IMG/VR virus record: IMGVR_UViG_3300046557_000653
Span: 1-44,054 of that record
Direction: 5' to 3' (one strand)
From: a virus
DNA: 44,054 nt
In this document: positions 20,650-27,807 of the stretch, piece after piece
How the letters are laid out: the number at the start of each line of letters is the position of its first letter
How positions within the stretch are numbered: position 1 is the stretch's first letter
The notes under the pieces: model-generated
What the model was told of the DNA's origin: nothing
What the model saw: only the letters and a program-made list of their open reading frames with translations
Database searches by the model: none
Translations under genes and position numbers: made by a program

Positions 20650-20817
20650 GTGAAAGAAACCACCGAACAGTTCGTGGCTCGCATCAAAGCGCGGACCGCC
20701 GAGCTGGAGAAGCTGCCGAAGGGCCGGGCGCGCCAGCAGGCTCGCTATGCTTTTGTCGTCGTCCTAGGCACCCCATCGAATCCCTACCCCAATGACCACC
20801 AAACTCCATCCCATTAA
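20650..20817 (+). CDS. Hypothetical protein, 55 aa, leaderless
   Basis: GTG start at the predicted transcription start; an earlier in-frame GTG at 20635 overlaps the -10 box and is rejected. MKETTEQFVARIKARTAELE, a charged helix, then RYAFVVVLGTPSNPYP. Overlaps the peptidase gene by 26 bp. Confidence 0.6.
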   Translation: MKETTEQFVARIKARTAELEKLPKGRARQQARYAFVVVLGTPSNPYPNDHQTPSH

Positions 20818-21274
20818 ACACGACCTGCCGGGCACCCTCTGGTGCGGGCCGGCGGCGCTGTCCATCACGACCGGTGCGGCCACCAGCGTCATCCACCGTC
20901 ACATCATCGCGAAGACCGGCAAGCGCCGGGTCAAGGGCGTGACGAACCTCGTGCTCGGGCACGTGGCCAACGAGCTCGGGTTCAAGCTCGAGCTAATCTA
21001 CAACTGGACGGAAGACCACCGCTACGAAACGCAATGGGGAATACCCCGGCGTATTCAGAACCCGGTTCCGACCCTCGCCCGCTTTTTGCGCGAACAACGC
21101 AAGAACCTGTCCAGCGCGCCGGTCATCGTCAACGTGACGCGTCATTATGTGGTGGTCCAGGGCCGCACGTTCATCGACAACCAAGTCGGGAAACCCATCC
21201 CGGCGAAAAAAGCCCCCGGTCGCCGCCGCCGAGTTTTTCGGGCGTGGCGCGTGGTGCCAATGGAGAAAATATGA
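20792..21274 (+). CDS. C39-like cysteine peptidase
   Basis: 160 residues. LWCGPAALSITTG provides the catalytic Cys helix (residues 17-22) of C39/papain-like peptidases; VTRHYVVVQGRTFIDNQVG provides the catalytic His and following Asp/Asn. The spacing fits a minimal C39-like fold. No export signal. In phages such proteins are often encoded among early accessory genes; substrate unknown. Confidence 0.7.
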   Translation: MTTKLHPIKHDLPGTLWCGPAALSITTGAATSVIHRHIIAKTGKRRVKGVTNLVLGHVANELGFKLELIYNWTEDHRYETQWGIPRRIQNPVPTLARFLREQRKNLSSAPVIVNVTRHYVVVQGRTFIDNQVGKPIPAKKAPGRRRRVFRAWRVVPMEKI

Positions 21275-21504
21275 AGACGTTGTGCGACTGTCATTGCGGC
21301 AGCGTCTGTCCGTTTGGAAAGCTCGGCTCGGAGCCCCGGTGTGAGATGGACCTGATGCCGGAGCCCCTGGTGTGGGGCCAGACTTACGACCAAGTGATGT
21401 TCATCGGCGGCCACCGCATCGCCTGCAAAACGGTTACGGCATTTTTTGTTGAGGGAAAACTGACGTGGCTCTTGACGAATCAAAATTCTGTGGCACTGGT
21501 ATAG
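21271..21504 (+). CDS. Cys-rich small protein, 77 aa
   Basis: MKTLCDCHCGSVCPFGKLGS with CxCxC-x3-C then another Cys, a likely metal site, followed by a beta-rich half (YDQVMFIGGHRIACKTVTAF). The end carries the promoter of the next gene. Not recognised. Confidence 0.65.
   Translation: MKTLCDCHCGSVCPFGKLGSEPRCEMDLMPEPLVWGQTYDQVMFIGGHRIACKTVTAFFVEGKLTWLLTNQNSVALV
21472..21499 (+). promoter_or_regulatory. Class I promoter (TTGACG)
   Basis: TTGACG (21472-21477), 16 bp, CACTGG (21494-21499), 7 nt to the ATG at 21507; lies wholly in coding sequence. Confidence 0.65.
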
Positions 21505-21506
21505 GT

Positions 21507-21740
21507 ATGAAGTATGTATTCCAGGTGCAGGTCCAACGCAGCTCCGGGCTGTGGGGCGGTAGCGACTACGTGCGAGGCAGTTTTCCTTCACTCGCTGCGG
21601 CCAAGCGCGCGGTCCAGACGAAGGGGTCCCCGCATGCGTCGTGCTATCGCATCATCAAGGTCCCGACGGAGTTTGTTGTGGCGTGGAAAGGCCGGACCCG
21701 TTTTGAACTCCCGAAAAATACCGTGTTGACGGAGAGCTAG
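21507..21740 (+). CDS. Hypothetical protein, 77 aa
   Basis: MKYVFQVQVQRSSGLWGGSD, LAAAKRAVQTKG, YRIIKVPTEFVVAW: strand-helix-strand layout of a small alpha/beta domain. ATG 7 nt from a class I -10. Not recognised. Confidence 0.65.
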   Translation: MKYVFQVQVQRSSGLWGGSDYVRGSFPSLAAAKRAVQTKGSPHASCYRIIKVPTEFVVAWKGRTRFELPKNTVLTES

Positions 21741-21754
21741 ACCCGCGCTATCTT
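21726..21754 (+). promoter_or_regulatory. Class II leaderless promoter
   Basis: TTGACG (21726-21731), 17 bp, TATCTT (21749-21754), 5 nt to the ATG at 21760. Confidence 0.75.
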
Positions 21755-21759
21755 ACCAC

Positions 21760-22065
21760 ATGAAAAAATCACTTATCATTTCCGCAATCATCAGCTTCGC
21801 GTGCTCCGCGTCGTGGTTCTTTATCCCCGGGCCGGCGGAACGCGCACAGCGTGCCGCACAAGCGGCGCCCTACGAGCCGGTCGTTGTGGGGAAGCCCCTC
21901 GTATTTGAGCCCGGCGACCACGTCACCATATCCGCCAACTACGAGCGCCGTGCCGACGGGGTCGTCCTCGAGGTGTTCGGGTCTGACGCGCGCGTGCTGT
22001 TCGTCTCGTGTTACGGCGAAGTGACGGACATCCTTTTGCCAACAACCCTTTTGAAAAAACAATGA
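21760..22065 (+). CDS. Membrane-anchored or exported small protein, 101 aa
   Basis: MKKSLIISAIISFACSASWF forms an uncleaved anchor or signal peptide. The mature part (GDHVTISANYERRADGVVLE, VLFVSCYGEVTDILL) looks like an SH3-like beta barrel outside the cytoplasm. Not recognised. Confidence 0.65.
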   Translation: MKKSLIISAIISFACSASWFFIPGPAERAQRAAQAAPYEPVVVGKPLVFEPGDHVTISANYERRADGVVLEVFGSDARVLFVSCYGEVTDILLPTTLLKKQ

Positions 22066-22322
22066 AAACATTACAACACGCACAGTGTATCCACGACGAG
22101 ACGTTGACGGCGCGGAAAAACCTTTTGGCGGCTTTCAAGTGCGACGTGGCGCACGACATCGACCTCGCCAAGTTGAACGGGCGTTTTTTGACGAGGTTTA
22201 CGGTGCACCTGAATTATTCGATGCACGTCGACGCCATGGTGACCCAACTGAAGCACTTGGGTTACGCCGTCACGGTGTCCGGGGATACCTTGATGATATC
22301 CTGGCGCGAACCCCGATACTAA
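22062..22322 (+). CDS. Hypothetical protein, 86 aa
   Basis: Starts in an ATGA overlap with the previous stop: MKTLQHAQCIHDETLTARKN. Helix-rich first half; SMHVDAMVTQLKHLGYAVTV resembles a small alpha/beta unit. Not recognised. Confidence 0.6.
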   Translation: MKTLQHAQCIHDETLTARKNLLAAFKCDVAHDIDLAKLNGRFLTRFTVHLNYSMHVDAMVTQLKHLGYAVTVSGDTLMISWREPRY

Positions 22323-22331
22323 TCCCAATCT

Positions 22332-22499
22332 ATGTTCGACCTCCACACCATCAAATCCATCAACACGTGGGCCGCGGACTGTATTCAAAAGAAAAAGCGC
22401 GATGCCCTTGCCACCAAACGCGCCGCGGCCCGAGCGGCGAAGAAACGCGCGGCCAAGGCCGCCGCGGTGACCGCGTATCTCAACGACAACAAACAATGA
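22332..22499 (+). CDS. Small Ala/Lys-rich helical protein, 55 aa
   Basis: MFDLHTIKSINTWAADCIQK, then a long Ala/Lys/Arg helix (KRAAARAAKKRAAKAAA). Histone-tail-like basic helix; probable nucleic-acid binding. Followed by an ATGA overlap. Confidence 0.6.
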   Translation: MFDLHTIKSINTWAADCIQKKKRDALATKRAAARAAKKRAAKAAAVTAYLNDNKQ

Positions 22500-22732
22500 G
22501 CGTGGACGACTTAATCATCGAGCTGCAGGAGTGGCAGCTCGCCGGCAAAGGGAGCCTGCCGGTCGTCCTGCCGGTCGTCACTTCAGACGGGACAGACAAC
22601 ATCGTAGTTCGTCACGTCGAGCTCCAGCGGTCGTATTTCAAACACTTCCGGGACGGAAGCTACGAGGACCGCGGTCCTTGTCTGGTGCTCGCCCCGGGGT
22701 ATTTACCTCCCTTAACCAGAACCAAGCAATGA
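22496..22732 (+). CDS. Small paralogous family (DLIxxL), member 1
   Basis: MSVDDLIIELQEWQLAGKGS, LPVVLPVVTSDGTDNIVV. Same layout as genes at 23629 and 23823: an N-terminal (D/E)LIxxL helix, a Gly-containing turn, then a hydrophobic strand. Such proteins are common in phages and of unknown function. Confidence 0.65.
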   Translation: MSVDDLIIELQEWQLAGKGSLPVVLPVVTSDGTDNIVVRHVELQRSYFKHFRDGSYEDRGPCLVLAPGYLPPLTRTKQ

Positions 22733-23106
22733 AGACCAAGAAAAACCGAAAGAAAGTAACGAAGCAGACCGAGGTGCCGCCCACCTACGACCAGGACCCC
22801 GAAACGCCGGGATACTTGACGCACTGGAAGACCCGCGAGGGCGAGGTGCTGGCCATCCGCGAAATGCAGTTCGACCACCTGCTCAACGCGCGCGCGTTGT
22901 TGCGCCGCAAAATCGCGAAGTTCTCCGAAATCGAGGAAGCGCTGTCGCGCGAAGTGCACCGCCGGTCCAAGGGCGAGTATCGCAAGTTCGTCGGCAAAGT
23001 CCCGCCGGAGTTTTTCACCCTGCTCGGCAAGGCGCTCGTTGATAAAGCGGAGGGGGCCGGCGACCAGTGGGACGACTGGGATAACTACGGGAGCAACAGC
23101 CAATGA
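22729..23106 (+). CDS. Hypothetical protein, 125 aa
   Basis: MKTKKNRKKVTKQTEVPPTY, then a helical core (MQFDHLLNARALLRRKIAKF, EIEEALSREVHRRSKGEYRK) and an acidic Trp-rich tail. Not recognised. Overlaps neighbours by 4 bp. Confidence 0.65.
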   Translation: MKTKKNRKKVTKQTEVPPTYDQDPETPGYLTHWKTREGEVLAIREMQFDHLLNARALLRRKIAKFSEIEEALSREVHRRSKGEYRKFVGKVPPEFFTLLGKALVDKAEGAGDQWDDWDNYGSNSQ

Positions 23107-23366
23107 CAACTATTGACCAATACGACCTCGGGCATGCCCTGATGACCAAGCGACGCCGGCAGCGGCATCATGTGGACTCGCGAAAAATCGTGAACATCCT
23201 CCGGGCGGAATCGGGGGTGATAATCTCCCAGGCGGATGCGGAGGAAATCTGGCAGTGGCATTCGGACCGGGCATGCGCTCAGTGGATGTCCCTGGGTCAC
23301 CTGACGAACATGGAGATACTCGAGGTGGTCGGGGACTTCATCCGGCATTACTCCAACGACCAATGA
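23103..23366 (+). CDS. Hypothetical protein, 87 aa
   Basis: MTTIDQYDLGHALMTKRRRQ; helical, with ADAEEIWQWHSDRACAQWM. Not recognised. ATGA overlaps at both ends. Confidence 0.65.
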   Translation: MTTIDQYDLGHALMTKRRRQRHHVDSRKIVNILRAESGVIISQADAEEIWQWHSDRACAQWMSLGHLTNMEILEVVGDFIRHYSNDQ

Positions 23367-23632
23367 GTCTGCCTCCCGAAAAATCCAGCGCGCTGATGTT
23401 CTGGGGCGGCGACTACCACTATGCGTCGAACGACCTGCGGGAATCGCTCCGTCTGTTCACCGACAAAATGACCGGGCACGTCCAGCGGGAGTTTCGCTAT
23501 CGCGCGTTCGCCGCCCACGTTCTCAAACAGCTCGAGGGGCTGAAGAACGTGGTGCCACCGCCGACGGGCGAGCTGCTTGACAAAGCGGTCGAAGCGTGGA
23601 AGGTTGAGCTAGAAGAAATCGGAAAACTATGA
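23363..23632 (+). CDS. Hypothetical protein, 89 aa
   Basis: MSLPPEKSSALMFWGGDYHY, then charged helices to the end (AVEAWKVELEEIGKL). Not recognised. Confidence 0.65.
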   Translation: MSLPPEKSSALMFWGGDYHYASNDLRESLRLFTDKMTGHVQREFRYRAFAAHVLKQLEGLKNVVPPPTGELLDKAVEAWKVELEEIGKL

Positions 23633-23826
23633 AGGTTATCGAACTAATCAAGTTGTTGGAAGAGGCGCGGGTCGAAAGCGGTGACGACCTTATCGTGTTG
23701 GTCCCGCGGAATGACCTCGCCCGGCCCGGATGGGAGCCCGCATCAGGCGTGTCAGTTTGCACGCGGTATTTTTTCCATGAGGACGACGGCGGGAGCTATC
23801 CCGACAAATCAGTTACTTTGTTATGA
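23629..23826 (+). CDS. Small paralogous family (ELIxxL), member 2
   Basis: MKVIELIKLLEEARVESGDD, then LIVLVPRNDLARPGWEPASG and a YFFHEDDGG segment. Shares helix-turn-strand layout with 22496 and 23823. Function unknown. Confidence 0.65.
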   Translation: MKVIELIKLLEEARVESGDDLIVLVPRNDLARPGWEPASGVSVCTRYFFHEDDGGSYPDKSVTLL

Positions 23827-24005
23827 TGAAGACACTGAACCTCGACGAATTAATCGAGCGACTCGTGGCGATGCAAAAGCTCGGCGCCGGAAAACAGGAG
23901 GTCATCGTCTGGCACGACGGGTCGGTGGGCTGTGACGGCATTCGTCACGTGGAATCGTCGTTGGTGGGCGTTGAAGACGCGGCGCCATCTATCATCCTCA
24001 CATGA
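23823..24005 (+). CDS. Small paralogous family (ELIxxL), member 3
   Basis: MMKTLNLDELIERLVAMQKL, then GAGKQEVIVWHDGSVGCDGI. Adjacent to member 2, consistent with tandem duplication and divergence. Overlaps the recombinase start. Confidence 0.65.
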   Translation: MMKTLNLDELIERLVAMQKLGAGKQEVIVWHDGSVGCDGIRHVESSLVGVEDAAPSIILT

Positions 24006-24721
24006 GAGTTTTCGCTTACCTCCGGGTGTCCACGCAAGAGCAGGTGGACAAGAACGGGCTCGAGCGCCAGTGGGACGCGATACAGTCGCTGCTCGCGTCG
24101 AAGCTGGACTGGACCATCGCACGGAAGTTTTCCGAGCACCAGTCCGGCGGCGTGACCTTCGAGAACCGCGGCATGCTGCTGGAGATGCTCGAGCTCGCGC
24201 AGACATACGACGTCGAGGCGATAGTCGTCGAGCGCGCGGACCGCATCGCGCGTGACCTGATGGCGCAGGAAATCTTTTTCGTGAAGTGCGGTGAACGGAA
24301 CATCAAGGTGTTCGCCGCGGATACGGGCCAGGAGCTCACGTGCAAAGACGGCGACCCCACGCGCGTGCTGTTGCGGCAACTGCTCGGCGCGCTCGCGCAG
24401 TGGGAAAAAGCTGTCATTGTTAAGAAGCTGCAAGACGGTCGGCGGCGCACCGCGGCAAAGACTGGGATGCCCTGCGGCGGGCCGAAGGGTTACGGCACCC
24501 GCGGAGACGCCTCGGAGCAGGCGGACGAGCGGCGGGTCCTCAACTACATCCGGGAGCGCCGGCGGGGGGCGAACTGGACTTACAAGGAAATCGCGGACGA
24601 ATTGAACCGGCGGCGGGAGCGGGCGCCGGGCGGCAAATTTTACTGGCATACCAGCACCGTTATGCACCTTGACAAAAAGCAAATTCCGGACACTTCTTCG
24701 GGGACATGGCGACCACATTAA
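24002..24721 (+). CDS. Serine recombinase (resolvase/invertase family)
   Basis: 239 residues. The N-terminal catalytic domain begins YLRVSTQEQ with nucleophile Ser10, followed by the ERQ segment, and VERADRIARDLM with the paired catalytic Arg residues. LGALAQWEKAVIVKKLQDGR is the long E helix. Residues 155-205 (CGGPKGYG, LNYIRERRRGANWTYKEIAD) are a short recombinase/HTH domain. It is smaller than large serine integrases, so resolution, inversion or mobility are all possible; no attachment sites were recognised. The last codons contain the promoter of the next gene. Confidence 0.9.
   Translation: MRVFAYLRVSTQEQVDKNGLERQWDAIQSLLASKLDWTIARKFSEHQSGGVTFENRGMLLEMLELAQTYDVEAIVVERADRIARDLMAQEIFFVKCGERNIKVFAADTGQELTCKDGDPTRVLLRQLLGALAQWEKAVIVKKLQDGRRRTAAKTGMPCGGPKGYGTRGDASEQADERRVLNYIRERRRGANWTYKEIADELNRRRERAPGGKFYWHTSTVMHLDKKQIPDTSSGTWRPH
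24669..24696 (+). promoter_or_regulatory. Class I promoter of the FN3-like gene
   Basis: TTGACA (24669-24674), 16 bp, CACTTC (24691-24696), 9 nt to the ATG at 24706. It lies inside the recombinase coding sequence. Confidence 0.7.
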
Positions 24722-24981
24722 AGTTGGAATGGCCCGCGAATCCCGCGGGGGAACAGGTTACGAACTACAAGGTCTACGAAAGCGTTAACGGGGGTCCGTT
24801 CAATTTCAAGGCCAACACGTCCGTGCCCGAACTGACAATTCTCAACCCGCCTCCAGCGGTTCACAGCTGGAAGGTGCGAGCGGAGAACTTTGTCGGCCTG
24901 GGTCCGGAAAGTCCGGTCATTCTGGGGCCTACGCTCCCGACTGAGCCGGCGCAGGGAACCGTCACCGTCACGGTGACTTAA
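24706..24981 (+). CDS. Fibronectin type III-like protein, 91 aa
   Basis: LKLEWPANPAGEQVTNYKVY, ESVNGGPF and HSWKVRAENFVGLGPESPV follow the FN3 pattern: W in strand B, Y-x-V-Y in strand C, V-x-A-x-N-x-x-G-x-G near the end. A single domain with a Thr/Val tail. Such domains decorate phage virions and aid adhesion to carbohydrate. Driven by its own class I promoter, like other structural genes here. Confidence 0.75.
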   Translation: MATTLKLEWPANPAGEQVTNYKVYESVNGGPFNFKANTSVPELTILNPPPAVHSWKVRAENFVGLGPESPVILGPTLPTEPAQGTVTVTVT

Positions 24982-24997
24982 ACACATGAATAATGTC

Positions 24998-25215
24998 GGA
25001 AACGCAGTTACCCTACCTGCACGCGATGGCGTTATCGCCCGCGTTCGTCTAGTCCCAGGACACCGACTCAATTTCGACAGCACAGAACGTTTTGGCCGAG
25101 CACCCACGGGTCCGGCAAGGGGCGTTTCCAGTTTCTGGACTGTCGGCGGGACAATGGTGACACGGCGGTCCGCAAGGCACCCGCATCCCGTCACCCGTAT
25201 AGTCGGCGAGAACGG
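24998..25215 (+). ncRNA. Possible structured non-coding stretch upstream of the tRNA-like RNA
   Basis: A perfect 8-bp pair GGAAACGC/GCGTTTCC (24998-25005/25122-25129) encloses ACGCG-AT-GGCG-TTAT-CGCC-CGCGT (25021-25044) and GCCG/CGGC (25095-25116). A second pair GGTGAC/GTCACC (25156-25161/25190-25195) follows. A 91-codon frame (24986-25261) crosses it without a ribosome site. Given the array at 7840-8400, one or two further RNAs are plausible, but helices here are weaker. Confidence 0.35.
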
Positions 25216-25243
25216 CTTACCAAAACGCGCCCCTTACTTTTAT

Positions 25244-25355
25244 GGGAGAGTGGCGGAATAATACGCACCGGGTAGCCCCCGGTCCACGAGTGTGTGCGCG
25301 CGCAAATTCTCGTGCTAGCTGTGTCCGGATGAAAGAGCCGGGCCTCATCCCACCA
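25244..25355 (+). ncRNA. tRNA-like RNA H with encoded ACCA end, directly before the terminase gene
   Basis: Acceptor-like stem GGGAGAG/CTC-A-TCCC (25244-25250/25444-free bulged strand at 25344-25351), then A and CCA (25352-25355). TGGCGGAATAATACGC (25251-25266) resembles the D region of Leu tRNAs. ACCGG-GTAGCCC-CCGGT (25267-25283) has a 7-nt loop with U33 and would read AGC. A very long variable-like arm CACGAG/CTCGTG (25285-25290/25309-25314) and a T-like arm GTCCGG/CCGGGC (25323-25328/25338-25343) with a non-canonical 9-nt loop follow. At 112 nt it is not a standard tRNA. The terminase ATG is 4 nt past the CCA. Confidence 0.55.
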
Positions 25356-25359
25356 ATTT

Positions 25360-27291
25360 ATGGCCCTAGCCGAATCTCACCCCGTTAAGGGGCTGCTCCG
25401 GGAAACCGCAAAACTTATACATGCGGGTGAGATTTTCGACGCGGCGCGGCTTGTGCGCGCTTGGGTGGCACAGTCCACGCCGTCGGTCGCCAAGCAATCC
25501 GTCGATACCAAGTCCAAAGCGTATGAGCTGCTCAACATTCTTCTGCACTGGGCTCTTAACAATGGCGCTATGGAGGAAGCCGCGCAGCTCCTCTGGACCA
25601 GCAACCAGTTCGACCCGCGCCCCCGGCACACCAAGGCTGTATGGTCGTCTGTTGACGAGCACGACTTTGGGTTACTCATGGGAGCCGGAAAGCAATCAAA
25701 ATCTTTTAGCATGGCCATTCGGTTTTTTCTGGAATGGCTCCGCGACCCCGAATATACTTCGGTGCGCGTTCTTGGCCCGTCCGAGGACCATCTCGAGGCC
25801 AACCTTTTTTCACACCTCGTTACCTTGCATCGGGAGGCTGCAATACCTTTGCCAGGAGAGGTAGCAAAATTATTCATCGGGCTGGACATGCGCAAAAAGC
25901 GCGGCTCGATTTCTGGCGTGGTGATTCCGCAGGGCAAGAAAGCCGCGGGCCGATTGCAGGGTGTCGCGCGTTTCCGACGAAAGGTTCCGCATCCGGAATT
26001 CGGCGAGACGTCCCGGCTGTTCGTTTTCGTCGACGAAATTTCAAACCTCCCAAAGGGATTATGGCACGACATCGACAACCTGCTCTCAAACGCCAGCAAA
26101 CGCGGCGGGCTCAAGGTTTACGGGGCGTTCAACCCCGACGACCGGAACAACGACGTGGGCGTCCGCACCGAGCCGCCCTTTGGATGGGCGAGCTTCGACC
26201 CGGATGTGCACTACGAATGGATGTCGACCCGCGGCTGGTGGATTACGCGGCTGGACGCCATGCGGTCGGAAAACATTGTTGAGAAGCGGGAGATATTCCC
26301 GGGCATGCAGACCTACGAGGGCATGCAGCAAATTATCGCCAATGCCGGCGGCCTGGACTCGCCCGGCTACTGGACGATGGTGCGCGCGTGCTTCCCGCCC
26401 ATCGGCGTGGCGCTGGCGGTCATCCCGCAGGGTCTGACGGTCAACCTGAAGTGCGATGTGATTTGGTATGATACCCCAGAGCCCTGCGCCGGCGCAGACT
26501 TGGCCCTGGAAGGCGGCGACGCCTGCCGCTTCTGTGTGGGTAAGTTCGGACGCGCGAGCGGCGTAAAGCTCGGCCCAAGCCTCACGCACCCCGAGGGCGA
26601 AACGATTTGGTTCACGGACCGCAACGGGCACAAGGCCCCCAAGCAGCTTTTGCTCGGCGAGAAAATTTTCCCCATGGCCAACGGCGACACGTTCGCGGTC
26701 GGCGACGAAATCGTTCGGCTCTGTCGCGCGCTGAAAATCAAGCCGGAGCACCTCGCGCTGGACCGGACCGGCAACGGCCAGGGTGTGTATGATTACCTGC
26801 GCTCGCGTTGGTCCCCCGGCATCATCGGGGTGAACTTTTACGAGGGCGCGTCCGAGCAGCGGGTGTTTCTCGAGGACGAAGACTCGGCCAAGGAGCTTTA
26901 CGACCGCGTCAACTCCGAGTTGTGGTTCGCGCTGCGCCGCTGGCTGGAATTCAAATACATGTTTCTCGCGTTCAGCATGGACACCAGCGAGCTTTTTCCC
27001 GAGCTCACCGACCGGCTGTTCCGGATGATTGGAAAAAAGTCCCACGTTGAGTCGAAGAAGGAATACAAGTCGCGCCACGGCGGCAAGTCGCCGGACTCCG
27101 CGGACGCGTTCACGCTTTTGCTGCACGCCGCTCGCCGTGGGTTCGGGTTCACCCCGAGCATGGCCGGCGACACGAACGTGGAACCCATCGAAACGCAGTC
27201 CGAGTGGGACCCGCACGAAAAATACATCGGCTGCGACCGGATGAACCGGTTTGAGGACCTGGACACCGCCTCGGATGATTTGGAACTATGA
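25360..27291 (+). CDS. terL: Terminase large subunit
   Basis: 643 residues. ATPase: Walker A GAGKQSKS (108-115), Walker B FVFVDE (221-226). RNase H-like nuclease: GADLALEGGD (D380), LDRTGNG (D468) and SPDSADAF (577-584, final metal-binding Asp). The enzyme drives and cuts DNA during packaging, with the portal at 27808. An extra about 90-residue N-terminal helical segment precedes the ATPase. There is no ribosome site; the ATG follows the CCA of RNA H by 4 nt, so a processed, nearly leaderless mRNA is possible. Confidence 0.93.
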   Translation: MALAESHPVKGLLRETAKLIHAGEIFDAARLVRAWVAQSTPSVAKQSVDTKSKAYELLNILLHWALNNGAMEEAAQLLWTSNQFDPRPRHTKAVWSSVDEHDFGLLMGAGKQSKSFSMAIRFFLEWLRDPEYTSVRVLGPSEDHLEANLFSHLVTLHREAAIPLPGEVAKLFIGLDMRKKRGSISGVVIPQGKKAAGRLQGVARFRRKVPHPEFGETSRLFVFVDEISNLPKGLWHDIDNLLSNASKRGGLKVYGAFNPDDRNNDVGVRTEPPFGWASFDPDVHYEWMSTRGWWITRLDAMRSENIVEKREIFPGMQTYEGMQQIIANAGGLDSPGYWTMVRACFPPIGVALAVIPQGLTVNLKCDVIWYDTPEPCAGADLALEGGDACRFCVGKFGRASGVKLGPSLTHPEGETIWFTDRNGHKAPKQLLLGEKIFPMANGDTFAVGDEIVRLCRALKIKPEHLALDRTGNGQGVYDYLRSRWSPGIIGVNFYEGASEQRVFLEDEDSAKELYDRVNSELWFALRRWLEFKYMFLAFSMDTSELFPELTDRLFRMIGKKSHVESKKEYKSRHGGKSPDSADAFTLLLHAARRGFGFTPSMAGDTNVEPIETQSEWDPHEKYIGCDRMNRFEDLDTASDDLEL

Positions 27292-27572
27292 AATTTAACA
27301 GCGCACTGTATCCCCCCTCGGGTTGGCAATTCATTGATACTCAAGGGGTTACGCATATAGGCAAATCCCTGGCTCAACTCATCTCGAGAGTGGTCAACTA
27401 CCGGGTCATCAACGGGTTAGCGGTCGGGGACCCAGCGGTGGAAGTCAACGCGCAGCTCTGTAAGAACTACCCGGGATACTGTAAAAGCGCATATAACCCC
27501 CTGCGCCCGAAACGGTTACCGCCTCAAAACAAAGGCTGCACCTCATGCGGAAAGAAGCGAAAACGGCGCTGA
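27288..27572 (+). CDS. Small protein with C-terminal zinc-knuckle-like end, 94 aa
   Basis: MKFNSALYPPSGWQFIDTQG, then LAQLISRVVNYRVINGLAVG and a Cys-containing tail ending GCTSCGKKRKRR. A similar small gene often follows the terminase in large environmental phages; function unknown. ATGA overlap with terminase. Confidence 0.7.
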   Translation: MKFNSALYPPSGWQFIDTQGVTHIGKSLAQLISRVVNYRVINGLAVGDPAVEVNAQLCKNYPGYCKSAYNPLRPKRLPPQNKGCTSCGKKRKRR

Positions 27573-27787
27573 AAGCCCTTAAGCGCGTGGTGGTTGCGGC
27601 GGCTACCGGTTCCACCGTGTTCATAGGCGAAAAACTAACGGCCCAGCGGATTAGTATTTGCCACGGCTGCCCGTCCTACCTGCCGATGACCAAGCAGTGC
27701 GGGGAGTGCTGGTGTTTCATTCATGCCAAGGCGCGCCTTGCGACCGAGAAATGCCCGCTGCAGAAATGGCCATTGACAAACGTCTGA
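27545..27787 (+). CDS. Zinc-ribbon protein (DUF6171-like)
   Basis: 80 residues. ISICHGCPSYLPMTKQCGEC, then WCFIHAKARLATEKCP: CxxC-x8-CxxCxC and a final C, the pattern of DUF6171-like phage zinc ribbons. Overlaps the previous gene by 28 bp in another frame. Promoter of the portal gene starts in its last codons. Confidence 0.7.
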   Translation: MRKEAKTALKALKRVVVAAATGSTVFIGEKLTAQRISICHGCPSYLPMTKQCGECWCFIHAKARLATEKCPLQKWPLTNV

Positions 27788-27800
27788 AAATCTGCACTTA
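27773..27800 (+). promoter_or_regulatory. Class I promoter of the portal gene
   Basis: TTGACA (27773-27778), 16 bp, CACTTA (27795-27800), 7 nt to the ATG at 27808. The gap AAAGAAG could also serve as a weak ribosome site. Confidence 0.7.
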
Positions 27801-27807
27801 AAAGAAG

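Noticed and set aside
24986-25261. 91-codon frame between the FN3-like gene and terminase
   Set aside because: No ribosome site or promoter at a suitable distance, unusual residue mix, and it runs into the acceptor stem of RNA H. Not excluded, but not called.
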